A DNA stretch of 22,967 bases from Oscillospiraceae bacterium (GCA_020025595.1 JAHHRV010000026.1:1-22967); one strand, 5' to 3'; counted from the first letter of the stretch, positions 13,590 to 21,411 are shown. Notes: generated by a model not told the origin, from the sequence alone. Numbers and translations: made by a program.

Positions 13590-14555
13590 TTACTTTAAGT
13601 CTTTTTTGATTCCGTCGATGATTTCCATAGCCTGATCCACAGTGGAGATCTGAGAAATCTTCTCTTTATAATAATTTGCATAGGCCACACCACGAAGATA
13701 CCACGCAAGATGCTTTCTGGCCTCCAGGGAAGCGATGTGCTCGCCTTTATCCTCCTGTGCGATGAGAACCTGCTTTCTCGCAATCTCCATGCGTTCAGCG
13801 AGGCAAGGCCGCTGACGGGGTTCTTTTCCCTCCAGTGCGTCGTTGATCTGGTCAAACAGCCACGGGTCGCCAAAGCTGGCACGACCAACCATCAGATAGT
13901 CAGCACCCGTTCTGCGAAGGCATTCCACCGCCTTGGCACCATCAGTAATATCACCGTTGGCAATCAGCGGAATGGAAAGCTGCCGCTTCACTTTTCCGAT
14001 GGTGTCCCAGTCGGCAACGCCCGTATAGAGCATGCTTCTTGTTCTGCCATGAACGGTCAGTGCTGCTGCGCCGTTGTCCTCCATGCGCTTTGCAAAGGAT
14101 TCCACATTGATATTGCCCTTGTCCCAGCCCAGGCGACACTTCACCGTCACAGGGATCTTCAGCGCATCACTGACTGCCCGTGTGATTTGACCTGCCAGCT
14201 CCGGCTTCTTCATCAAGCCGCTTCCGTCACCGTTGTTGGCAATCTTGGGCATGGGGCAGCCCATGTTGATATCAATAAAGTCACAGCCGGAAATCTCTGC
14301 CGCCATCACCGCTGCTTCAGCCATGATTGCCGGATCATTTCCGAAAATCTGCGCACCGCAGATACTGTTGTTGTTTCGCTTCAGCAGAGCCCTGCTCTTT
14401 TTATCCTGGTACACCAGCGCTCTGGAAGATACCATTTCCGTTACTGTCATACTGGCCCCCAGATCCGCACAAACCGTGCGGAACGCCAGATCCGTCACTC
14501 CGGCCATTGGTGCCAAAGCAACCATACCGGGAACCTGCAAAGACCCGATCTGCAT
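13590..14555 (-). CDS. dusB: tRNA-dihydrouridine synthase, DusB type
   Basis: A 321-residue flavoenzyme that reduces specific tRNA uridines with FMN and NADPH. The N-terminal barrel has VALAPMAGVTDLAFR (12-26). The catalytic Cys100 lies in DINMGCPMPKI. VKCRLGWD and the FMN-phosphate segments IANGDI and GADYLMVGRASFGDPWLF follow. A helical C-terminal domain completes it. AGGAGG lies 8 bases before the ATG, and a separate promoter sits 25-53 bases upstream, so it can be expressed apart from the small gene before it. Confidence 0.96.
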   Translation of the reverse strand: MQIGSLQVPGMVALAPMAGVTDLAFRTVCADLGASMTVTEMVSSRALVYQDKKSRALLKRNNNSICGAQIFGNDPAIMAEAAVMAAEISGCDFIDINMGCPMPKIANNGDGSGLMKKPELAGQITRAVSDALKIPVTVKCRLGWDKGNINVESFAKRMEDNGAAALTVHGRTRSMLYTGVADWDTIGKVKRQLSIPLIANGDITDGAKAVECLRRTGADYLMVGRASFGDPWLFDQINDALEGKEPRQRPCLAERMEIARKQVLIAQEDKGEHIASLEARKHLAWYLRGVAYANYYKEKISQISTVDQAMEIIDGIKKDLK

Positions 14556-14579
14556 ACATATCGCCTCCTAATTGGGCAC

Positions 14580-14608
14580 ATTGTAACATAAATCGAGCCT
14601 GTTCGCAA
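14580..14608 (-). promoter_or_regulatory. Promoter of dusB
   Basis: Minus-strand TTGCGA (14608-14603), 17-base spacer, TACAAT (14585-14580), in the 54-base gap after the small membrane protein gene. Confidence 0.65.
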
Positions 14609-14609
14609 G

Positions 14610-14867
14610 TCACCAAATAATCGTCATCAGCCAGACGAGTCCGGTCATGGCTGCACCGCCGCAGGCCCACGCAGGCCCCGTCTGAAACCATCTGATTTTC
14701 CGTCTGACGGGTTCACGAATAAAGTGCTTTGCTTCTTTCAGCAGCGCCTCATCCGTGATGCCTTCCTTGCCAACTGCATCATCCTTCAAAATAAAAATAG
14801 CCTGTTCAAACAGCTTCTGGTCGGGAGAATGAACAACAATTACCTGTTTGGAATTTCCTTTCACCAT
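14610..14867 (-). CDS. Small protein with one C-terminal membrane segment, function unknown
   Basis: An 85-residue protein. A soluble N-terminal part, MVKGNSKQVIVVHSPD followed by LFEQAIFILKDDA, looks like one strand and helices. A basic linker REPVRRKIRW follows. Residues about 62-85 form a hydrophobic tail (GPAWACGGAAMTGLVWLM), so the protein is probably tail-anchored. I recall similar proteins in Clostridia with uninformative names; no function is claimed. ATG 14867 has AAGGAGG 9 bases upstream; the in-frame ATG at 14891 has none. Its ribosome site is part of a strong hairpin that also looks like the terminator of ttcA, which implies low or conditional translation. Confidence 0.8.
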   Translation of the reverse strand: MVKGNSKQVIVVHSPDQKLFEQAIFILKDDAVGKEGITDEALLKEAKHFIREPVRRKIRWFQTGPAWACGGAAMTGLVWLMTIIW

Positions 14868-14873
14868 AGAAAA

Positions 14874-14911
14874 CCGCCTCCTTCTGACCAATCATAGCCA
14901 GAAAGAGGCGG
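14874..14911 (-). terminator. Terminator-like hairpin that includes the next gene's ribosome site
   Basis: CCGCCTC-T-TTCTG (14911-14899) pairs with CAGAA-G-GAGGCGG (14886-14874), 13 pairs counting one G-U, with a 12-base loop. TTTTCT follows on the minus strand, and the next ATG is at 14867. It begins 12 bases after the ttcA stop. The 3' arm contains the AAGGAGG that should serve the 85-residue protein. Confidence 0.75.
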
Positions 14912-14922
14912 TATTATACAAA

Positions 14923-15663
14923 TTAATCTTCGATTTTAGGGCGCTTATATCGTCCCTTCGGCTCCCACTCTGCCAGAGGGTAACGCTGCATAGCGCCGAA
15001 AATACGGTCCTTAAAATCCGGGTAGCGGCCTGACAGCTCGTAAACCAGATCCTTGATTTCCTCCCGCTTGGTATGCTTGTCCACGGGGCAGCGGTTGGTG
15101 ATCACCGGCAGCTCCATCCGCTGGGCAAAATGATCCACGGTCTTTTCCGAAATATACAGCATAGGGCGAATCTGAATCACACCCATCCGGTCCAGATTGG
15201 TGACCGGCTGGAAGCAGCTGATTCTTCCCTCGTACAGAAGACTCATGACGAAGGTTTCCACCGCATCGTCGTAGTGGTGACCCAGCGCAAGCTTGTTGAG
15301 TCCCCGCTCCTTCAGCGTCTGGTTCAGCGCGCCTCTTCTCATCTTGGAGCACATGGAGCACGGATTCTTCTCCTTGCGGTAATCAAAGATGATGGGAGCA
15401 ATCTCTGTCTTTACAATCGTATAGGGAACATTCAGTTCATCACACATGGTCTGGATGCCTGAATAGTCCATTCCCAGACCCATATCAATGGTAATTGCCT
15501 CCAGTTCAAAGGGCTTGTTGTGGTATTCCCGAAGACCGGCCATCAGCTTCAGCAGGACGAGAGAATCCTTGCCGCCGGATACACCAACAGCGATTTTGTC
15601 CCCTTCTTCGATCATTCCATAGTCTTCGATACACCGGCGGAGCAGGCCCATTAGTTTTTGCAT
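14923..15663 (-). CDS. ttcA: TtcA-family tRNA 2-thiolation protein
   Basis: A 246-residue PP-loop ATPase expected to thiolate cytidine 32 of tRNA. The PP-loop GVSGGKDS is at 27-34. Cys102 and Cys105 (CSMC) with Cys192 (NRCPVD) match the three cysteines that hold the 4Fe-4S cluster in TtcA. GHHYDDAVETF marks the family. AAGGAG lies 12 bases upstream of the ATG. TtcA and related TtuA proteins share this scaffold, so the modified base is inferred. It is divergent from rplM, and its own -10/-35 in the AT-rich 15664-15780 stretch is not clear. Confidence 0.9.
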   Translation of the reverse strand: MQKLMGLLRRCIEDYGMIEEGDKIAVGVSGGKDSLVLLKLMAGLREYHNKPFELEAITIDMGLGMDYSGIQTMCDELNVPYTIVKTEIAPIIFDYRKEKNPCSMCSKMRRGALNQTLKERGLNKLALGHHYDDAVETFVMSLLYEGRISCFQPVTNLDRMGVIQIRPMLYISEKTVDHFAQRMELPVITNRCPVDKHTKREEIKDLVYELSGRYPDFKDRIFGAMQRYPLAEWEPKGRYKRPKIED

Positions 15664-15710
15664 TGTTGTGTTTTCTCCTTATTTTGATTGAAAATTAAAA
15701 ATTAGAAATC

Positions 15711-15740
15711 AAGAGCATTTAAGAGCATTTAAGAGATTTC
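15711..15740. repeat. Short tandem repeat in the ttcA-rplM divergent region
   Basis: AAGAGCATTT occurs twice in a row (15711-15730), then a degenerate third copy AAGAGATTTC. It is probably simple sequence drift; an operator is possible but unsupported. Confidence 0.5.
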
Positions 15741-15782
15741 GAGAGGTTATATATTATTCCATAAAAATTATCTTAAAAACCG

Positions 15783-15811
15783 TTGACTTTTCTTTTGTTG
15801 TATGGTATAAA
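15783..15811 (+). promoter_or_regulatory. Promoter of rplM-rpsI
   Basis: TTGACT (15783-15788), 17-base spacer, TATAAA (15806-15811). The leader to rplM is about 70 bases; no obvious protein-binding mimic was recognised in it. Confidence 0.8.
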
Positions 15812-15888
15812 ATTCTAGCGTTCGAGAGTTATTCTACTCTGAACGATCGAATTTGTCAAAATATTTTAACCTATCGGAGGAACTTATA

Positions 15889-16320
15889 ATGACTAGTACT
15901 TTAGCCAAGAAGGAGACCCTGCAGCGCAAGTGGTATGTCATCGACGCTGCTGGCAAGCCCCTGGGCCGCACCGCTGTCATCGCTGCTAACCTGCTGCGTG
16001 GCAAGCACAAGGTGGACTTCACCCCCAACGTTGATTGCGGCGACTACGTAATCATCATCAACACCGACAAGGCTGTTCTGACCGGCAACAAGGCAGAGCA
16101 GAAGATGTACTACCGCGTTTCCGGCTGGATCGGCGGTCTGAAGGAAACCAAGGCTCGCATCATGATGGAGAACCGTTCCGACTACGCTATGGAAGTCGCT
16201 GTTAAGGGCATGCTGCCCAAGAACACCCTGGGCCGTAACTGCATGGGCCGTCTGCACCTGTACAAGGGCGATGAGCACCCCCACGCTGCCCAGAAGCCCG
16301 AAGCTTGGACCCTGGACTAA
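15889..16320 (+). CDS. rplM: 50S ribosomal protein L13
   Basis: A 143-residue L13, which binds 23S rRNA early in assembly. KWYVIDAAGKPLGRTAVIAANLLRGK near the start and the KGMLPKNTLGR segment are diagnostic. The ATG at 15889 has CGGAGGA about 8 bases upstream and gives the family's normal length; an in-frame ATG at 15853 would add 12 residues with no ribosome site. Codon use is visibly biased to C-ending codons, as expected for a highly expressed gene. Confidence 0.98.
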   Translation: MTSTLAKKETLQRKWYVIDAAGKPLGRTAVIAANLLRGKHKVDFTPNVDCGDYVIIINTDKAVLTGNKAEQKMYYRVSGWIGGLKETKARIMMENRSDYAMEVAVKGMLPKNTLGRNCMGRLHLYKGDEHPHAAQKPEAWTLD

Positions 16321-16336
16321 TTGGAGGTAAGGAATT

Positions 16337-16741
16337 ATGTACGAGAGCAAGAAGAAGTATTTCTACGGCACCGGTCGCCGTAAGTCCAGCGTCGCTCGTG
16401 TTCGTGTATATGAGAACGGCACTGGCGCTATCACCATCAACGGCCGTGATATCGACAACTACTTCGGTCTGGACACCCTGAAGCTGATCGTTCGTCAGCC
16501 CCTGGTTTCCACCGATATGCTGGGCAAGGTTGACGTTGTTGTCAACGTTTGCGGCGGCGGCGTTACCGGCCAGGCTGGTGCTATCCGTCACGGCATTTCC
16601 CGTGCTCTGCTGACTGCAAACGCAGAGTACCGTCCCACTCTGAAGGCTGCTGGTTTCCTGACCCGTGACCCCAGAATGAAGGAAAGAAAGAAGTACGGTC
16701 TGAAGGCTGCACGTCGTGCACCTCAGTTCTCCAAGAGATAA
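16337..16741 (+). CDS. rpsI: 30S ribosomal protein S9
   Basis: A 134-residue S9 whose C-terminal tail reaches the P-site tRNA. FYGTGRRKSSVARVRV near the start, the GGGVTGQAGAIRHGISRALL block and the ending RRAPQFSKR are diagnostic. TTGGAGG precedes the ATG. It is 16 bases after rplM and ends in a strong terminator. Confidence 0.98.
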   Translation: MYESKKKYFYGTGRRKSSVARVRVYENGTGAITINGRDIDNYFGLDTLKLIVRQPLVSTDMLGKVDVVVNVCGGGVTGQAGAIRHGISRALLTANAEYRPTLKAAGFLTRDPRMKERKKYGLKAARRAPQFSKR

Positions 16742-16758
16742 TTACTCTTTCAGCATCC

Positions 16759-16798
16759 ACCCGTATCTGTGTGTTTTTCACCCAGATACGGGTTTTTT
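16759..16798 (+). terminator. Intrinsic terminator of rplM-rpsI
   Basis: ACCCGTATCTG (16759-16769) pairs exactly with CAGATACGGGT (16783-16793), followed by TTTTTT. Confidence 0.93.
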
Positions 16799-16800
16799 AT

Positions 16801-16824
16801 TGCCTTTTTACAGCTAAAAAGGCA
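16801..16824 (+). repeat. Second hairpin after rpsI
   Basis: TGCCTTTTT (16801-16809) pairs with AAAAAGGCA (16816-16824), 6-base loop, and ATTTTT comes 8 bases later. It may be a backup terminator. Confidence 0.5.
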
Positions 16825-16993
16825 GGCTAGATTTTTGACATTTTGAAAAGCCCAACAAACACCATTTTTCAGGGAACTTTCATTTAAGCTGCGATGCCTC
16901 CATCCCCTACTCTGCATGATCTAGGCTCTCATCAAGCCATTTGAGACTGCGCCTCAGTTCATATGAAGTTCTCCCATTCCCCTATACGAACCA

Positions 16994-17020
16994 AGGCCAG
17001 GAGCCGCACGCCCCTGGCCT
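16994..17020. repeat. GC-rich hairpin in the rpsI-DUF3841 gap
   Basis: AGGCCAGG (16994-17001) pairs with CCTGGCCT (17013-17020), 11-base loop. T-rich GATCTTTCTC follows on the plus strand, so it could end leftover plus-strand transcription. The remainder of 16825-17088 shows no gene. Confidence 0.4.
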
Positions 17021-17088
17021 GATCTTTCTCTATTCAAGAATGATGTAACCTATTTAGCTGTTATATTTATCCGAATAGATATAACACC

Positions 17089-17619
17089 TCATACGGACAC
17101 AAAAAACTCCGAACGAACAACCCACTCTTTCTTGAGTTCCCAAAAGACCGCCTGAGTCGTTTTGGGCTCTGGCCAGTATTGATTGCTTTTATCCCACATA
17201 AAAATATCGTTCCAGCTTTCTCTAATTTCCTGTTCCGAATATATCTTATCAAAATCTACAGAAAAACTTGCCTCTCCATGATTCAAAACACAATGCCACA
17301 TATCGAAATCTGACAATAAGACGAGATGATCTGGAATTTCCAGTGTTAATAGTACAATTGGTGTTCCTTTTGTACTCCACCGGCGATGGGTTCGCATATC
17401 TAACCGCTTACGCTTCCCTTCCCATTGGTACCAGGCCCAGACAGGATAATGCACGCCATTCGGCGCTTTTCCGACTCTCTTTTCCAGCTGGTCAGCCATC
17501 CAATCATACGCAAATCTCAGTTCATCTTCACAGAAGAGATATTTTTCATTGGCATGAAGAACCCCCTCCTCTTGGAGTTGATCATAGGCAGCCTTGTGTT
17601 GAATACTCCATAACTTCAT
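17089..17619 (-). CDS. DUF3841-like protein
   Basis: A 176-residue soluble protein. Segments that I associate with the DUF3841 family are the start MKLWSIQ, FAYDWMADQLEKR at about 36-48, PVWAWYQWEGK at 59-69, LLSDFDMWHCVLN at 101-113 and the aromatic ending TQAVFWELKKEWV at 155-167. The protein is strikingly rich in Trp (at least ten). The family has no established function; members tend to be scattered in accessory regions. The start at 17619 fits the family but lacks a good ribosome site; an open frame extends to 17703 with no better one. One or two promoters lie upstream. It is monocistronic and more AT-rich than the ribosomal genes beside it. Confidence 0.8.
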   Translation of the reverse strand: MKLWSIQHKAAYDQLQEEGVLHANEKYLFCEDELRFAYDWMADQLEKRVGKAPNGVHYPVWAWYQWEGKRKRLDMRTHRRWSTKGTPIVLLTLEIPDHLVLLSDFDMWHCVLNHGEASFSVDFDKIYSEQEIRESWNDIFMWDKSNQYWPEPKTTQAVFWELKKEWVVRSEFFVSV

Positions 17620-17691
17620 AATAATCAATCTACTTTCTGCATATTCGACTGTTAAGATAATTCCGATATATCTAACAAATCCAGTTTGTAA

Positions 17692-17719
17692 ATTATACCA
17701 CACAAAGGATCAGATGCAA
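17692..17719 (-). promoter_or_regulatory. Proximal promoter of the DUF3841 gene
   Basis: Minus-strand TTGCAT (17719-17714), 16-base spacer, consensus TATAAT (17697-17692). The leader would be about 65 bases. Confidence 0.6.
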
Positions 17720-17737
17720 GTCTACTCTCTATTATGC

Positions 17738-17766
17738 AGAATAATACCGTCCCTTTTAAATGTCAA
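17738..17766 (-). promoter_or_regulatory. Possible distal promoter of the DUF3841 gene
   Basis: Minus-strand TTGACA (17766-17761), 17-base spacer, TATTCT (17743-17738). The -35 is perfect and the -10 fair. Confidence 0.4.
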
Positions 17767-17788
17767 GCCAAAACCACCTTAAAAAGGC

Positions 17789-18111
17789 AAAAAACCAACA
17801 CAAACAATTCTTCACGATACGCCACGCTATGACACATTAAAAAACCAACGGCACGCGCAAAAATGCTGTTTTTTGGAAAATTATCCAAATTCTTCATTCA
17901 CAAAACACACGATATTCTATAAGTTTTAATGTGTTTTCACAACTTTTACTTTTCACAGCAACACTCCACGAGATAATTTATCTCTCAAAACTGCAGAAAT
18001 TTCCCCGGAACCAGAAGGATCCCGTGATTTTCTTATTCTAATATTCTGTTATATCCGACAAAGTTTAGCACAAATAATCATAGTTTATCTTAAAAAACCA
18101 ACTTTTTTAAG
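17789..18111. repeat. Three-copy AAAAAACCAAC repeat with an AT hairpin, in a long non-coding stretch
   Basis: AAAAAACCAAC occurs at 17789-17799, 17839-17849 and 18092-18102. The last copy is the core of a perfect hairpin: CTTAAAAAA (18089-18097), loop CCAAC, TTTTTTAAG (18103-18111). The whole gap 17704-18327 is AT-rich, has no credible coding frame on either strand and holds these repeats, two candidate promoters and a minus-strand terminator. Confidence 0.6.
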
Positions 18112-18186
18112 GTACAATATGCCTATCGTTATCGTTTGAGGTTCAATAAAAGTCCACTATCCCCTGGTGTATTTCTCTGCGCAGAT

Positions 18187-18230
18187 AAAAAAGAGGGCGA
18201 TCAGAAGTAAGCAAAACTTCCAACCGCCCT
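18187..18230 (-). terminator. Strong minus-strand terminator with no gene before it
   Basis: AGGGCG (18230-18225) pairs with CGCCCT (18199-18194), and an inner GAAGT/ACTTC stem is separated by a small internal loop; the minus strand then reads CTTTTTT. Nothing coding is seen on that strand between here and the argH region. Confidence 0.7.
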
Positions 18231-18264
18231 GAAAGGCTTTTTTGGCATAGCCATAACGAAATTA

Positions 18265-18277
18265 GTTATTTTATAAC
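18265..18277. repeat. GTTAT/ATAAC inverted repeat upstream of the XRE gene
   Basis: GTTAT-TTT-ATAAC is perfect, and a further ATAAC lies upstream near 18253. It sits about 55-80 bases before the regulator start and could be its operator; this is inference from position. Confidence 0.35.
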
Positions 18278-18333
18278 ATTTTTGTGTAGGATATGAATTA
18301 TCTTGTTAGAATAAACGCAAAAGGAGTATGGCT

Positions 18334-18588
18334 ATGATTAGGATTTTATTGTCAACCCGGCTTGGCGAACGACGGTGGACGCAAGCAGACCTTGCCAGAG
18401 CTACCGGTATTCGGCCATCCACAATTAACGATCTTTACCACGAGATTGCGGAGAGGGTCAACTTGGAACATCTGGATTTGATATGTGAGGCTTTGGACTG
18501 TAATCTCGAAGATCTCATTGTGCGAGTCCCTAACTCAGAGCCCCGCACTAAATCACGAACTGGCAACGAACTTGCTCACAGCAAGTAG
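18334..18588 (+). CDS. XRE/Cro-type helix-turn-helix regulator
   Basis: An 84-residue DNA-binding protein that is little more than one Cro/C1-type helix-turn-helix: TQADLARATGIRPSTINDLY at about 16-35, with the supporting helix LDLICEALDCNLEDLI (47-62). A polar tail RTKSRTGNEL follows. Such single-domain proteins are common in Firmicutes accessory DNA and often act on their own promoter. ATG 18334 has AAGGAG 7 bases upstream; ATG 18328 directly abuts that site and is rejected. It is monocistronic, with a terminator 10-40 bases after the stop. Its target is unknown; the repeat-rich DNA upstream is a candidate. Confidence 0.88.
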   Translation: MIRILLSTRLGERRWTQADLARATGIRPSTINDLYHEIAERVNLEHLDLICEALDCNLEDLIVRVPNSEPRTKSRTGNELAHSK

Positions 18589-18596
18589 CGCACTTC

Positions 18597-18630
18597 AAAA
18601 TACCCGGACATCGTTTTGTCCGGGTATTTT
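18597..18630. terminator. Terminator of the XRE gene
   Basis: AATACCCGGACA (18599-18610) pairs with TGTCCGGGTATT (18617-18628), 6-base loop, then TTTTA on the plus strand. The minus strand also reads ATTTTG after the stem, so it may also stop argH transcription arriving from the right. Confidence 0.88.
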
Positions 18631-18727
18631 TATATTTCGGTGCCATCAGGCAGTATGAATCAGACCTCCACAGTACATGAGTAGACCAAGTTAGAAATCA
18701 GTCGCTTCTGGACACATTATTTACGGA

Positions 18728-20107
18728 TTATTTTTGCTGCATCCATGTGCGCAAACTACGGATCTGAGTTTCTACTGAGGAAACGGAAGTACCGCCGGCA
18801 GAAATTCTCTTGGCTACACAAGTTTCCAGTGAGATCTCTTTATAAACATCCGGTTCGAAGAGGTCGCTGTATTGCTGCAGCTGCTCCAGCGAAAGTTGTT
18901 CCAGCACGGTGTTTTCCCGAATGCACTGAGCAACCAGCTGCCCGGATATTTTATAGGCAGAACGGAACGGAAGCCCCTTTTTGGTCAGATAATCCGCCAG
19001 ATCGGTTGCATTGATAAAGCCCTTCTGAGCAGCGGCGTGCATCTTATCGGTTCTGGCTTTCATGGTTCCAATCATGGGGATAAACACCGAGAGGCACATT
19101 TTTACCGTATCGAAGCAGTCAAAAACAGCTTCCTTGTCCTCCTGCATATCCTTGTTATAGGCAAGGGGTAATCCCTTGAGCATCGTCAAAAGGGTTACAA
19201 GGTCGCCGTAGACACGCCCGGTCTTACCCCGGCAAAGCTCTGCCATATCAGGGTTCTTTTTCTGGGGCATGATGGATGAGCCGGTGGTGAACTGATCATC
19301 AAGCTCGATAAACTGGAACTCCCAGCTGGACCAGAGAATCAGTTCTTCGCTGAATCTCGACAGATGCATCATCAGCACCGAACAGGCTGAGAGGAACTCC
19401 ACACAGAAATCCCGATCTGAAACACCGTCCAGACTGTTTTCTGTGATGTTGGAGAAGCCAAGTGTCTGAGCTTCCCACAATCTGTCGGTCGCATAGGTGG
19501 TTCCAGCCAGAGCGCAGCACCCAATGGGACTTTCATCCATTCTGGCAGCAGCATCTTCAAATCGGCCAACATCTCGCTTCAGCATCATTCCGTAGGCCAT
19601 CAGGTGGTGACCGAAGGTGATAGGCTGAGCTCTTTGCAGATGGGTGTAGCCGGGCATAATGGCGGATTTATACTCTTCCGCCTTGTCAGTGATGGCTTTC
19701 ATCAGTGCAAGGATCAGCGTTTTGAGCTCGGCGATGCTGTCTTTCATCCAAAGCCGCAAATCCAGTGCAACCTGATCGTTCCTGCTTCGGGCGGTATGCA
19801 GCTTCTTTCCCACATCACCAATTCGCTCCGTCAGCACCTGTTCTACAAACATATGTATATCCTCGGCACCTGGATCAAAAACCAGTGCTCCGGATTCCAG
19901 CTCATCCAGAATGTCTGTCAGTCCGTCGATGATCTGCTGGGCCTCCTTTGCACTGATGATGCCGCATTTGGCAAGCATCCCGGCATGAGCCATGGAGCCG
20001 TTCAGATCCTGTCGATACATTCGACTGTCGAAGCGGATAGAGGAATTAAAGTCATCAGCAATGACAGAAGTTTTTGTTTCAGACCGTCCGGCCCACAGCT
20101 TTTCCAT
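18728..20107 (-). CDS. argH: Argininosuccinate lyase
   Basis: A 459-residue lyase that splits argininosuccinate into arginine and fumarate, the last arginine-making step. HTARSRNDQ is at 104-112, the catalytic-region TH pair at 155-156 (GYTHLQRAQP), and the signature GSSIMPQKKNPD at 276-287 carries the mobile-loop Ser. Length is normal. GAAAGGAG lies 8 bases upstream of the ATG. It follows argG by 16 bases. No terminator is seen directly after it; the next candidate is 18597-18630. Confidence 0.97.
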   Translation of the reverse strand: MEKLWAGRSETKTSVIADDFNSSIRFDSRMYRQDLNGSMAHAGMLAKCGIISAKEAQQIIDGLTDILDELESGALVFDPGAEDIHMFVEQVLTERIGDVGKKLHTARSRNDQVALDLRLWMKDSIAELKTLILALMKAITDKAEEYKSAIMPGYTHLQRAQPITFGHHLMAYGMMLKRDVGRFEDAAARMDESPIGCCALAGTTYATDRLWEAQTLGFSNITENSLDGVSDRDFCVEFLSACSVLMMHLSRFSEELILWSSWEFQFIELDDQFTTGSSIMPQKKNPDMAELCRGKTGRVYGDLVTLLTMLKGLPLAYNKDMQEDKEAVFDCFDTVKMCLSVFIPMIGTMKARTDKMHAAAQKGFINATDLADYLTKKGLPFRSAYKISGQLVAQCIRENTVLEQLSLEQLQQYSDLFEPDVYKEISLETCVAKRISAGGTSVSSVETQIRSLRTWMQQK

Positions 20108-20123
20108 AGTGATGCTCCTTTCC

Positions 20124-21344
20124 TTACAGCTTTCCTTGCTGCATCAAGGCATGAACCTGTGTAGGCAGGCCCCAGAGGTTAATAAAGCCGGTAGCCTGAG
20201 ACTGGTCGTAATCGCTCTCACCGAAAGTGCAGATTTCTTCGGAGTAGAGTGTGTAGGGGCTCTTAACACCTGCCTTGATGATGTTGCCCTTATAGAGCTT
20301 CAGCTTGACGGTTCCGGTTACAGTTTTTTGGGTCTCGGTAACAAAAGCCGTCAGTGCTTCCCGGAGAGGAGAATACCACTGGCCATTGTACAAAAGTTCT
20401 GCAAAGGTAACAGACAGTTCCTGTTTCTTGTGGGCCGTAAACTTATCCAGGCACAGGCTTTCCAGCGTTTCATGAGCCTTGTAGAGGATCGTGCCGCCGG
20501 GAGTTTCGTATACACCACGGCACTTCATGCCGACCAGCCGGTTTTCTACAATGTCCAGCAAGCCAATGCCGTTTTTACCACCCAGCTCATTGAGTTTCCA
20601 GATGATCTCGGTGGGGGTCATTGTGACGCCGTCAAGAGCGGTAGGAACGCCCTTTTCAAAATCCAGAGTGATATAAGTGGGAGTGTCCGGCGCATCAATG
20701 GGGGAAACGCCCATTTCCAGGAAGCCGGGTTTTTCGTACTGAGGCTCGTTCCAGGTGTCCTCCAGATCCAGGCCCTCGTGGCTCAGATGCCACATATTCT
20801 TGTCCTTGGAGTAGTTGGTTTCCCGGTTGATCTTCAGGGGAATGTGGTGTGATTCGGCATAGGCAATTTCTTCCTCGCGGGACTTGATATCCCACTCACG
20901 CCAAGGAGCAATAATGGGCATATCCGGAGCGAAGTGCTTGACTGCCAGTTCAAAACGAACCTGATCGTTACCCTTGCCGGTACAGCCGTGTACAATGGCA
21001 TCTGCTCCTTCAGCCTTGGCAATTTCCACCAGAGATTTTGCAATCACAGGACGGGCAAATGCGGTGCCCATCAGATATTCCTCATAGATGGCTCCTGCCT
21101 GCATGGAGGGGATGATAATATCATTGACCATCTCGTCACACAGATCAACTGCAAAGAACTTATCTGCGCCGGTGGCCAATGCCTTCTCTTCCAATCCTTC
21201 AAGCTCATCGGCCTGACCTACATTGCCGGCCACTGCAATGATGCTGGGATTGTTGTAGTTTTCCTTCAGCCAAGAGATAATAATCGATGTATCCAAACCG
21301 CCGGAATAGGCCAAAACGACCTTTTTAATATCTTTCTTATTCAT
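20124..21344 (-). CDS. argG: Argininosuccinate synthase
   Basis: A 406-residue ATP-dependent ligase that joins citrulline and aspartate. The ATP pyrophosphatase loop AYSGGLDTSI is at 12-21, HGCTGKGNDQVRFE near 120, and SPIDAPD in the C-terminal half. Length is normal for the type I enzyme. GAGGAGG lies about 8 bases before the ATG. It is the fourth gene in the visible operon, 67 bases after the dimethylargininase-like gene. No argF, argB or argJ is in the window, so citrulline must come from elsewhere or from the neighbouring hydrolase. Confidence 0.97.
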   Translation of the reverse strand: MNKKDIKKVVLAYSGGLDTSIIISWLKENYNNPSIIAVAGNVGQADELEGLEEKALATGADKFFAVDLCDEMVNDIIIPSMQAGAIYEEYLMGTAFARPVIAKSLVEIAKAEGADAIVHGCTGKGNDQVRFELAVKHFAPDMPIIAPWREWDIKSREEEIAYAESHHIPLKINRETNYSKDKNMWHLSHEGLDLEDTWNEPQYEKPGFLEMGVSPIDAPDTPTYITLDFEKGVPTALDGVTMTPTEIIWKLNELGGKNGIGLLDIVENRLVGMKCRGVYETPGGTILYKAHETLESLCLDKFTAHKKQELSVTFAELLYNGQWYSPLREALTAFVTETQKTVTGTVKLKLYKGNIIKAGVKSPYTLYSEEICTFGESDYDQSQATGFINLWGLPTQVHALMQQGKL

Positions 21345-21411
21345 TGTTTATGTCCTCCTCAGTGAATTTTTATTTTAGAGCCGAAACTCAGCGAATCAAT
21401 GATATCCTTTG

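Noticed and set aside
17665..17677. GATATATCTAACA in the DUF3841 leader matches part of the palindrome at 1122-1152
   Set aside because: A 13-base AT-rich match between two places in 23 kb is expected several times by chance.
18120..18243. Possible plus-strand small RNA ending at TTTTTT 18238-18243
   Set aside because: The hairpin before that T-run on the plus strand is only 3 bp, the promoter is weak, and the large stem fits a minus-strand terminator much better.
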